This document shows positions 8,352-15,451 of a stretch of DNA of 64,000 bases, in pieces. Within the stretch, counting starts at the first letter, position 1. Each line of letters begins with the position of its first letter. Under the pieces are notes generated by a model. The model saw nothing but the letters and a program-made list of their open reading frames with translations. It ran no database searches and was not told the DNA's origin. The position numbers and the translations under genes are program-made. Origin of the DNA: Oscillospiraceae bacterium (GTDB taxonomy: Bacteria; Bacillota; Clostridia; Oscillospirales; Ruminococcaceae); assembly GCA_017472965.1 (NCBI GenBank), contig JAFUNR010000009.1, positions 1-64,000 on the forward strand, written 5' to 3'.

Positions 8352-8810
8352 TTATTCTGTTCCGATACAGATCCGATCCTTCAATCCGTCAAAGAGTTTT
8401 TCGCCGATCCCCTCCACCTGCAGCAGCTGCTCCGGCGAGGTAAATCCGCCGTTTGCCTGCCGCCATTCAAGGATCGCCTGCGCTTTGGCGGCGCCGATCC
8501 CCGGCAGTGTGCACAGCGCGGCAATATCTGCAGCATTCAGATCCAGCTTTTCCCCCTCGGCCATATCGGCAAAATACTCCGTCACCGGCATCTGCGGCCA
8601 TTCGCCCCACAGCGGGAACGCAGCTGCCAGCACAAGTAATACACCGGCGCACAGCAGGCAAACCCACAAAAACGGCCGACGGAAAAGAGTCTCCCCGGGA
8701 GCAAAGATTTCCCGCCGCTTTTCTGTCAGCGGCATTTCGGCAGCAGAGGATTTCGCTCCGTTTTCAGACACTTCCCGCTGCTCTGCTGCAGCTTTTTCTG
8801 TCTGTTCCAT
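8352..8810 (-). CDS. ComEA-like helix-hairpin-helix membrane protein
   Basis: 152-residue protein. It has a charged N-terminal tail of about 43 residues, one membrane helix (FLWVCLLCAGVLLVLAAAF) and a C-terminal pair of helix-hairpin-helix motifs (LNAADIAALCTLPGIGAAKAQAIL and QLLQVEGIGEKLFDGLK). This matches the DNA-binding end of ComEA, the double-stranded DNA receptor for transformation, but the SLBB domain found in many ComEA proteins is absent. The ATG overlaps the stop of the upstream HAD gene (TGATGG), so start and coupling are clear. Whether it serves DNA uptake is unproven; full-length ComEC and ComFA are not in the window. Confidence 0.8.
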   Translation of the reverse strand: MEQTEKAAAEQREVSENGAKSSAAEMPLTEKRREIFAPGETLFRRPFLWVCLLCAGVLLVLAAAFPLWGEWPQMPVTEYFADMAEGEKLDLNAADIAALCTLPGIGAAKAQAILEWRQANGGFTSPEQLLQVEGIGEKLFDGLKDRICIGTE

Positions 8811-9655
8811 CACAGCGCATACTCCATAAGCCGGTTGAGGAACTGAGCCACACCGCCCTCGCTGCAGCTTCCGGTGACAAGATCAGCCCAGCGCTGCACC
8901 CGCGCAGGCGCATTGGCCACTGCCACGGCAAAGCCCGCAGCCTTCAGCAATTCGATGTCGTTATCGTAATCGCCGATGGCGAAGGAGTTTTTCTGCTCCA
9001 CACCCAGAATGCGGCACAAACTGCGCAGTGCTGTGCCCTTGCTGATACCGGCGGGCAGCACCTCAAAATAAATCGGCGCGGTGCGCTGGAAAAGCAGTTC
9101 ACTCTCCTGTGAAAAATGCGCCGCACAATATTTTTCCGCAGCGATGCAAGCTGCGGCATCACCGGCACAAAGCACCTTGAACCAGCGTCCCGGCACCTTT
9201 TCAGCATCTGCCCAGATGGCCGCAAAGCGCTCATCCCGCAGATGTCGCTCACTGCCCGCACCGGCACGCACAATATAGGTCTGCAGGTTTTCTGTCATGA
9301 TCTCAAAGCTCATATCGGGGAATTCCCGCATCAGTTCCAGCAGTACAGGCAGCGCCTTTTCCCGGGAAATATAGTGGGCATTGAGCGAAAGCTCCCGTTC
9401 ATAATCGTAAATCAGGCCGCCATTGAGCAGAATTACCGGCGCATTGACGGGCAGCTGCTCCAGATATCGCCGTGCCGAAGGCACATTTCGCCCCGTGGCA
9501 AGAGTAAAGCTGCCGCCCAACATACAAAAGCGACGGATAGCCTCCAGATTTTCCGGCGGCAGACCGGTAGTGCCGGACAGCAGTGTATTATCCACATCGC
9601 TGACGACCAGCATACCCGCCATCGGTTTTTCTTTGCCGCATTCTGCTCTTTTCAT
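8810..9655 (-). CDS. HAD-superfamily phosphatase (Cof/YidA type)
   Basis: 281-residue haloacid-dehalogenase-type hydrolase. Motif I is VVSDVDNTLLSG near residue 15-25, motif II appears as TLATGR, and the C-terminal motifs III/IV are KGTALRSL and AIGDYDNDIELLKAAGFAVAVANA. A cap domain lies between, as in type IIB Cof proteins that dephosphorylate sugar phosphates, nucleotides or similar metabolites. The real start is ATG 9655, with AGGAGG upstream; the open frame continues 86 codons further but only through rluD. It overlaps rluD by 4 bp. The substrate cannot be assigned. Confidence 0.85.
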   Translation of the reverse strand: MKRAECGKEKPMAGMLVVSDVDNTLLSGTTGLPPENLEAIRRFCMLGGSFTLATGRNVPSARRYLEQLPVNAPVILLNGGLIYDYERELSLNAHYISREKALPVLLELMREFPDMSFEIMTENLQTYIVRAGAGSERHLRDERFAAIWADAEKVPGRWFKVLCAGDAAACIAAEKYCAAHFSQESELLFQRTAPIYFEVLPAGISKGTALRSLCRILGVEQKNSFAIGDYDNDIELLKAAGFAVAVANAPARVQRWADLVTGSCSEGGVAQFLNRLMEYAL

Positions 9656-10587
9656 TGGGCAGCCTCCTGCAAAAGCCCGCATTTGCGTACAAACGCGGTG
9701 AAATAATCCGGCAGCGGCGCATGAAAATTCATGTGCTGACCGGTGATCGGATGGGTAAAGGAAAGCTCGGCGGCGTGCAGACACTGACCGGCAAGCTCGG
9801 TGATGACGCGGCGCGGGCCATAAACCGAATCGCCGGCCAGCGGATGTCCGATCGAAGCCATATGCACGCGGATCTGATGGGTACGACCGGTTTCCAGCCG
9901 GCATTCGATCCACGAAAAGCCCCCGCTCTGTGAAAGAACGCGGTAATGCGTAACGGCATTTCGGCCGTCCTTCATACCGGCTTTCATCTTTTTACGGTCA
10001 GCGGGATCGCGGGCAATAGGCGAATCCACGGTGCCTTCCTCCACAGAAAAACCGCCGTAGCACACCGCATTGTAGACACGGGCAATGTGATGTCCTTCCA
10101 GCTGCGCCGCCAGGCCGGTATGGGCCTCGTTGGTTTTTGCCACCACCAGCAGGCCGCTGGTATCCTTATCGATGCGGTGAACGATACCGGGACGGATCTC
10201 GCCATTGATACCGGAAAGCTGTCCACGGCAATGCCAGAGCAGGGCATTGACCAGCGTTCCGTCCGGATTTCCCGGTGCGGGATGCACCACCATACCCTTG
10301 GGCTTATTGATAACCAGCAGAAAATCATCCTCATAGACCACATCCAGCGGAATATCCTGCGGGATCACGGCGATCTCCACCGGCTCGGGACGCTCCAATT
10401 CCACGGTATCCCCTGCGGCAACACGCAGACTTTTGGAAACCGTGCGTCCATTGCAGCGCACCGCTCCCTTTTCCATCAGCTGCTGCAGCGCACTGCGGGT
10501 CAGATCCGTCACACCCGCAAGCCACGCATCCAGACGGCTTCCGGCAGCCTCTGCCGGCACCACAAAGCGTTCTGCCTCATTCGGCAT
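9652..10587 (-). CDS. RluD-family 23S rRNA pseudouridine synthase
   Basis: 311-residue pseudouridine synthase with an N-terminal S4 RNA-binding domain (SRLDAWLAGVTDLTRSALQQL) and a catalytic domain. The invariant Asp is in RPGIVHRIDKDTSGLL, with downstream motifs ETGRTHQIRVHMASIGHPLAGD. It converts uridines in helix 69 or another 23S site to pseudouridine. The start is ATG 10587, preceded by AGGAGG and overlapping the 3' end of lspA by 11 bp. The lspA-rluD order is common in Firmicutes and supports assignment to this family; the exact modified positions are not visible. Confidence 0.9.
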   Translation of the reverse strand: MPNEAERFVVPAEAAGSRLDAWLAGVTDLTRSALQQLMEKGAVRCNGRTVSKSLRVAAGDTVELERPEPVEIAVIPQDIPLDVVYEDDFLLVINKPKGMVVHPAPGNPDGTLVNALLWHCRGQLSGINGEIRPGIVHRIDKDTSGLLVVAKTNEAHTGLAAQLEGHHIARVYNAVCYGGFSVEEGTVDSPIARDPADRKKMKAGMKDGRNAVTHYRVLSQSGGFSWIECRLETGRTHQIRVHMASIGHPLAGDSVYGPRRVITELAGQCLHAAELSFTHPITGQHMNFHAPLPDYFTAFVRKCGLLQEAAQ

Positions 10588-11122
10588 CGGGCATTTCCTC
10601 CGTATTTTCAGCGGACACGGCGTTTTTTTCGGCAGCGGGTACAACCGTGCCCTTCTTTTTCGCGCTGTATGCCTGGATCCTTTCGCTGAAAAGGATACCG
10701 ATGAAAAGCAGGATACAACCTACCACGACAAAGCAATCCGCCACATTGAATACGGCGAATTCCATAAAAAGCACTTCAAAATAATCCACCACCACACCGT
10801 TGAGCACGCGGTCGATCAGATTGCCGATACCACCGCCCACGATCATGGCAAGGCTCCAGTGAACAAGGCCGTTTTCCGCCTTGCCCAACAGCAGAATACC
10901 CAGCATGACCAGCATGGCTGCCACCGTCACGCCGATGAGCAGTCCCTGCCTGCCGGCAAGCATACTGAAAGCCGCTCCGTCATTGAGCACATAGCGCAGC
11001 TGCAGCACGCCGGGGATCAAAGGAATGCTGCCCACCGGCAGCAATTCTGCTGTTGCCCACCATTTGGAAAGCTGATCCAGCACTACCATTGCAATGATGC
11101 TGAAAGCCGTCAGCCACATCAT
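10577..11122 (-). CDS. lspA: Lipoprotein signal peptidase (signal peptidase II)
   Basis: 181-residue integral membrane aspartyl protease that removes the signal peptide from prolipoproteins such as the two lipobox-bearing binding proteins in this window. It has four membrane segments. The conserved catalytic motifs are RYVLNDGAAFS / GGGIGNLIDRV and FNVADCFV, where the second Asp of the dyad lies. The C-terminal tail is longer than usual, about 35 charged/Ala-rich residues. ATG 11122 is preferred to the upstream GTG because AAAGGTG then falls at normal spacing. First gene of the lspA-rluD-HAD-ComEA operon. Confidence 0.93.
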   Translation of the reverse strand: MMWLTAFSIIAMVVLDQLSKWWATAELLPVGSIPLIPGVLQLRYVLNDGAAFSMLAGRQGLLIGVTVAAMLVMLGILLLGKAENGLVHWSLAMIVGGGIGNLIDRVLNGVVVDYFEVLFMEFAVFNVADCFVVVGCILLFIGILFSERIQAYSAKKKGTVVPAAEKNAVSAENTEEMPDAE

Positions 11123-11169
11123 AAAGAAATCACACACCTTTCCCGCGCAGCACGCGAAAGATAATAAAG

Positions 11170-11225
11170 AAGGCGGCGCCCGGTCTGCCCCACTTATGCG
11201 GGAGCGGACACCGGACGCCGCTGAA
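11170..11225 (-). terminator. Terminator after divIVA
   Basis: Long GC-rich hairpin (arms about 11171-11188 and 11204-11222, with G-U pairs) followed on the minus strand by TTCTTTATT. It lies between divIVA and lspA and probably separates the division cluster from the lspA operon, perhaps incompletely. Confidence 0.65.
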
Positions 11226-11239
11226 ACATTCCGAACTGA

Positions 11240-11770
11240 TCAGGCCTCTGCACCGGCAGCGGCAAACAGATCCGCCTGAGGCTCTTCGGCAGGCGCGGCG
11301 GGCTCTTCCTGCACGGGAGGTGCGGGAGGCTCGGGCAGTGTGCTGAGGGATTCGATATGCTGACGGTACAGCGCAAGAATATTGTTCTTGAAGCGACCGA
11401 CCTCTTCCTGCAGACGGGCCAGCTCCAGCTTTTCCTCTTCCAGACGCTGGGTGGTCTGCTCACAGACAGCCTGTGCCTTGATATCCGCCTCACGCAGGAT
11501 CTGCGCGGCACGCTGGTTGGCCTCCTGAATCACATTCTCGCCCAGTCGCTGCGCGTTGAGCAAAGCTGCCTTCAGGTTGTTTTCATCCTTGCGGTATTCA
11601 GCCACCTTTTCGGCCAGCATATACAGCTTTTTCTCAATTTCCGCCTTCTCGCGCTCCATGGTCTCGACCTGATCGGCCACCTGTGCCAGAAAAGCGTCAA
11701 CATCCTCGGTGTTGTAGCCGCGCATACCCTTATCAAAGGTGACAACGCGGATATCCTGTGCTTTCAGCAT
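11240..11770 (-). CDS. divIVA: DivIVA-family cell division/polarity protein
   Basis: 176-residue coiled-coil protein. The N-terminal DivIVA membrane-binding domain shows FDKGMRGYNTEDVDAFLAQV, with the conserved glycine-tyrosine of the lipid-binding loop region. A long coiled coil covers residues about 30-130 and the tail is Pro/Ala/Glu-rich. DivIVA proteins bind negatively curved membrane at septa and poles and recruit other division or sporulation factors. It sits downstream of sepF and ylmH, the conserved Firmicute order. ATG at 11770, with an AAAGGAGAT site upstream. Confidence 0.92.
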   Translation of the reverse strand: MLKAQDIRVVTFDKGMRGYNTEDVDAFLAQVADQVETMEREKAEIEKKLYMLAEKVAEYRKDENNLKAALLNAQRLGENVIQEANQRAAQILREADIKAQAVCEQTTQRLEEEKLELARLQEEVGRFKNNILALYRQHIESLSTLPEPPAPPVQEEPAAPAEEPQADLFAAAGAEA

Positions 11771-11826
11771 ATCGAATCACATCTCCTTTTCCTTTATCTG
11801 CTTTATATCTGTTTGCTGTGTTTCGT

Positions 11827-12615
11827 TTAACCTGTAAATTTTTCCGCCGTCAGCCAGATGCGTCCTTTTTTGCTCAGGCCGCCGATCTCAAGGATGCGCC
11901 AACGGCCGTAGCCGCGCACCGAAAGGGTGTCCCCCTCCTCAAGGCCGGCGTGCTGCTGTGAAAGCGGCACATGGCACAGCGATACCGCACCCCGCACGAT
12001 CAAAGCCGCGGCATCGGCACGGGAAAGATGCAGCAGCGAAGCCAGCACCGCATCCGCCCGCAGCGAGGGCACATTGATGCGCACCTCTTCGGTCTTTTGC
12101 TTCCAGCCGGCGCATTCGGAAAGTTCCGCCTGCTCTACACGGACAGAGAATCTGCCCACACCGCTCAGCTCATCCCGCACCACGGGAAGCATTTTTTCTT
12201 CCAGAAAGCATACGGCGGAATCTCCATCGGTGATGATATCGCCGATACACTCGCGTTTGAGACCCAGCCCCAGCAGCGCACCCAGATAATCCCGATGGGT
12301 TGGCAGCTGCGCCGCAGGCACGGTATGCCCCGGCTGCCAACAGGTGATACGCACTGCGGCAAGCGGGAAATCCTCCGGCGCAGGCGCTTCATCACCGCCG
12401 ACGCCCAGATAACAGCGCTGGGCACCGTCAAAGCCGCCCCAGAAACAGGAGAACACATCCTCCTTGTTCAGCCGTGCTTCGGCCAGCACCCGGCCGCGCT
12501 CATCCAGAAACCCCAGAAAACGCCAGCCGCCGTAGCGGGCGTCTGCAGCCGCATCCTGTACCCGCCGGACCAGCAGCTGTTCCTCGGGGGTCTGCGGCGG
12601 AAGATAGCCCCGCAA
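11827..12615 (-). CDS. ylmH: YlmH-type S4-domain RNA-binding protein
   Basis: 262-residue homologue of YlmH, an RNA-binding protein linked to ribosome/tRNA rescue and encoded in division clusters. The N-terminal region is the YlmH-specific domain (FLGFLDERGRVLAEA, THRDYLGALLGLGLKRECIGDI). The C-terminal 75 residues are an S4 domain (LRADAVLASLLHLSRADAAALI ending GGLSKKGRI). The only in-frame start close to sepF is a TTG immediately after the sepF TAA (TAATTG), with no good Shine-Dalgarno, so translation is probably coupled to sepF. Nothing suggests a frameshift. Confidence 0.85.
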   Translation of the reverse strand: MRGYLPPQTPEEQLLVRRVQDAAADARYGGWRFLGFLDERGRVLAEARLNKEDVFSCFWGGFDGAQRCYLGVGGDEAPAPEDFPLAAVRITCWQPGHTVPAAQLPTHRDYLGALLGLGLKRECIGDIITDGDSAVCFLEEKMLPVVRDELSGVGRFSVRVEQAELSECAGWKQKTEEVRINVPSLRADAVLASLLHLSRADAAALIVRGAVSLCHVPLSQQHAGLEEGDTLSVRGYGRWRILEIGGLSKKGRIWLTAEKFTG

Positions 12616-13065
12616 TTACTGCAGGAAGGCGCCGCTGCTCTCCAGTTCATCCAGCAGGTCGCCCACGATATCCACATTGAAAGGAGTGATGATGTAGGTG
12701 GAATTGGCCACGCGCTTCATCTCGCCGTTATTGGCATAGGCAACGCCGGACAGAAAATCCACCAGACGGCGGGAAACCTCTTTGTTGGTGGATTCCAGAT
12801 TCAGCACAACCGTGCGCTTGGAATTCAGATGATCGGCAATGGTACTTGCATCGGCAAAGCGCTCCGGCTTGACCAGCACCACGCGCAGCTGGGTGGTGGT
12901 GTTGATATTCACGACCTTGTTTTTGCGGGAAGTGGTTTCCGGCTCAATGCGAACCCCCTGCTCCTCTTCGATATCATTGCGGCCGGCGATGTACTCTTCA
13001 TCGTTTTCGTACTCATCCTCGCTGCCGGCATAGAAAAAGCCTTTCAGTTTGTTGACGAAACCCAT
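12616..13065 (-). CDS. sepF: Cell division protein SepF
   Basis: 149-residue FtsZ-binding septum protein. It starts with the membrane-binding amphipathic helix (MGFVNKLKGFF). An acidic linker follows, then the conserved SepF core (VVLVKPERFADASTIADHL, KRTVVLNLE, RRLVDFLSGVAYANNG, STYIITPFNVDI). SepF polymerises on the inner face of the septal membrane and anchors FtsZ; here it may substitute for or assist FtsA. ATG 13065 has AGGAGG at ideal spacing; the longer frame would read into the promoter region. First gene of the sepF-ylmH-divIVA operon. Confidence 0.95.
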   Translation of the reverse strand: MGFVNKLKGFFYAGSEDEYENDEEYIAGRNDIEEEQGVRIEPETTSRKNKVVNINTTTQLRVVLVKPERFADASTIADHLNSKRTVVLNLESTNKEVSRRLVDFLSGVAYANNGEMKRVANSTYIITPFNVDIVGDLLDELESSGAFLQ

Positions 13066-13157
13066 CGTTGCTCCTCCTGTTTTATAACCCCTTTTGTCCG
13101 GGCCGCAGATCCGACCCGCCAAAACAGAGGCAATCGTCATTTTCGATATACATATTT

Positions 13158-13186
13158 ATTATTGCTTTTTTGCTGGAAAAAGTCAA
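13158..13186 (-). promoter_or_regulatory. Promoter of the sepF operon
   Basis: Minus strand TTGACT (13186-13181) and AATAAT (13163-13158), each five of six matches, with a 17-bp spacer, about 90 bp upstream of sepF. Confidence 0.6.
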
Positions 13187-13224
13187 GGTGTGCACCGTTA
13201 TTTCGGCAAAAAACCTGCGAAAAA

Positions 13225-14472
13225 TCACAGAAGCTTGCCGTCAAACAGGTCGGTACCCTCCACGATGATCTCGTCGAACAGTTTCACCTCGTTGGGGCCG
13301 AGATCTTTATACCGGTCATCATCCGCATTCAGCGGTACCAGAAGATAGCTCTCCGTTTCAAAAATGGGCGTGATCCGGCGAAAGCGCACCAGCGTGCCGA
13401 ATTTGATATATACCCCATGCTCGCCTTCGTCATTGATGTGCATGGCCGAGCGACTGATTCGAATGCCGTTGTAAGCGGCAAACTGTACCTCGGCTGCCTC
13501 AAAGCGCAGTGCAGAGAAGCTTTCCTCCATTTGTTCGCTGCGCAGCGTCACCACAACACGGCCATCACCATCCGGCTCACCCAGTGCATCCACCACCGCA
13601 GCAACGCCGGTAACACCCGCATCGGTAAAATTCAGCGTTACACTGCGTCCGACGGTAAAGCGGGCGGCATCCTGTGCCGAAACGGCACATATATAGTACC
13701 ATCGGTAGCTGCCCACCATTTTGCCCACGGCGGGGGTCGCATCCCGCTGCCAGGTCTGTTCCAGTACATCCAGCTGCTGCGGAGCAAGCGACTGCACATA
13801 TTCCGGCGTCAGGCCTTCACAGCCGTCCGCATCATAGAAAAAGTAGCCGGTGTGCGGCGCATAAACCGAGGCGATAGCCGCGCTTTGCGCTGCCTGTGCA
13901 TCGTACTCCGTCTGCAGCTCGGCGAGCAGCGCTTCGTAATCCTGTTCGCGGCCAACGGCGATTCCCAGTTTGTTCAGCGAATAGTTCAATGAGCTGTGCA
14001 CCGCATCAAGGCCTTCGAACCGACCGGTCTGCAGCACTTCGATATAATCATACAGATCATCGCTGACCTGTGTCAGGATCAGGTTGACATCAGTGCCGGC
14101 ATTGACACCGTCCGTCTGCGCCTGCCGCAGCAAAGCGATCTCCTGGGAAAGCTGTGCAGCTGCATCAAAACTGCGGGCGGCATAGGCAGAATCAAACAGG
14201 CGGGCCACCTCGGTACCGGAGGAGACACGCTGCACATCCTTCACCGTATAGCTGACCACACCGGCGGTATCCTGCGGGATGACAGTCTCCTGCCGTACCA
14301 CCACGCCGGAGGTGCTGATGCTGTCCGTCATGGTGACAGCACCCGCCGTCTGGGTACGGTAGGGCCGGTTGGAGAGATTCCACACCTGCACACCCAGATA
14401 AATAAGCGGCAGTATCACCAGCAGCCAGAGCCACGCTTTACTTTTTCTGCGTTTTGCTCCCTGTTCGTGCAT
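13225..14472 (-). CDS. HlyD-family membrane-fusion/adaptor-like protein
   Basis: 415-residue protein with one N-terminal membrane anchor (residues about 12-30, WLWLLVILPLIYLGVQVW) and a large extracytoplasmic part. The part starts with a biotinyl-lipoyl-like segment (GVVVRQETVIPQDTAGVVSYTVKDVQRVSSG), then an alpha-helical hairpin region (about 95-180), then a beta-barrel-rich C terminus. This layout is that of HlyD/RND adaptors. No ABC or MFS partner is encoded next to it; it lies between miaA and sepF. Its role may be in envelope assembly at division rather than export, but that is a guess from position. ATG 14472 follows AAAGGAGA. Confidence 0.65.
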   Translation of the reverse strand: MHEQGAKRRKSKAWLWLLVILPLIYLGVQVWNLSNRPYRTQTAGAVTMTDSISTSGVVVRQETVIPQDTAGVVSYTVKDVQRVSSGTEVARLFDSAYAARSFDAAAQLSQEIALLRQAQTDGVNAGTDVNLILTQVSDDLYDYIEVLQTGRFEGLDAVHSSLNYSLNKLGIAVGREQDYEALLAELQTEYDAQAAQSAAIASVYAPHTGYFFYDADGCEGLTPEYVQSLAPQQLDVLEQTWQRDATPAVGKMVGSYRWYYICAVSAQDAARFTVGRSVTLNFTDAGVTGVAAVVDALGEPDGDGRVVVTLRSEQMEESFSALRFEAAEVQFAAYNGIRISRSAMHINDEGEHGVYIKFGTLVRFRRITPIFETESYLLVPLNADDDRYKDLGPNEVKLFDEIIVEGTDLFDGKLL

Positions 14473-14494
14473 AAAGCGTTCTCCTTTCCTCATT

Positions 14495-15451
14495 TTACAC
14501 GGGATAACCCTTTTCGCGCAGCAGCTCACAGGCCCGCTGCAGCACATCGGCAGTCACATCCGGCTCGATCCACTGCACCTGCGGCATACGGCCAAACCAT
14601 GTCAGCTGCCGCTTGGCATACCGGCGCGATGCACGCTTGAGTTCCTCGACACACTGTGCAAGCGGCGCGCTTCCTTCAAAATACGGAAAAAATTCCTTAT
14701 AGCCGATGGCCTGTGCAGCAGTGGCATACTCGCCGCTGTTTCGCCAGACAGTTTCAGCTTCGGCAAGAATGCCCTGCGCCGCCATGTCATCCACCCGGTG
14801 ATCGATGCGGTCATACAGACGCTGACGGTCGGCAAAGCGCAGACCGAGCACCGCTGCATCGTAGGGCGGCTGTTCGGGACGGGAGGCCGCCACCTGCTGC
14901 GACATGGTGGATCCGGTCTGCTCAAAAATCTCCAGTGCACGCAGTACACGCTTGACATTATTGGGATGAATCCCTGCCGCAGCCTGCGGATCCAGTGCAT
15001 TCAGCCGTTCCCACATAGCCTGTGCGCCAAGGTTTGCGGCTTCCGTCTCCAACCGGGCGCGCAGCGCATCCACCGGGGGCTGATCCACAAAGCGTACACC
15101 GTCCAGCAGGCAGGAGATATAAAGCCCTGTGCCTCCCACGATCATGGGCACGCGCCCGCGGGCGGTGATCTCTTCGATCAGAATGCGGGCACGATCCACA
15201 AAATCCGCTACGCTGAAAAGCTGCGACGGCTCACAGATATCGATCAGGTGGTGCGGGATACCGGCAGTCTCCTGCGGAGTGACCTTGGCGGTGCCCACAT
15301 CCAGACCGCGGTAGATCTGCATGGAATCGGCGGAGATGATCTCGCCGTCCAACCGCTGCGCCAGCGCCACACCCAGTCCGGTCTTGCCGCTGGCGGTGGG
15401 CCCGCATACCACGATAAGCCGCGGCTTTTTTTCATTAACCAAGTCTGCCAA
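14495..15451 (-). CDS. miaA: tRNA dimethylallyltransferase
   Basis: 318-residue enzyme that transfers a dimethylallyl group to N6 of A37 in tRNAs reading UNN codons. The P-loop is GPTASGKTGLGVALA near the N terminus, followed by ADSMQIYRGLDVGTAK and PHHLIDI (dimethylallyl-PP/tRNA binding), GGTGLYISCL and the C-terminal RRYAKRQLTWFGR. The start appears to be TTG at 15451, inside the last codons of mutL, with GGAG 8 nt before it; the ATG a few bases on is in another frame. MiaB, which completes the ms2i6A modification, is encoded about 7 kb away on the same strand. Confidence 0.95.
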   Translation of the reverse strand: MADLVNEKKPRLIVVCGPTASGKTGLGVALAQRLDGEIISADSMQIYRGLDVGTAKVTPQETAGIPHHLIDICEPSQLFSVADFVDRARILIEEITARGRVPMIVGGTGLYISCLLDGVRFVDQPPVDALRARLETEAANLGAQAMWERLNALDPQAAAGIHPNNVKRVLRALEIFEQTGSTMSQQVAASRPEQPPYDAAVLGLRFADRQRLYDRIDHRVDDMAAQGILAEAETVWRNSGEYATAAQAIGYKEFFPYFEGSAPLAQCVEELKRASRRYAKRQLTWFGRMPQVQWIEPDVTADVLQRACELLREKGYPV

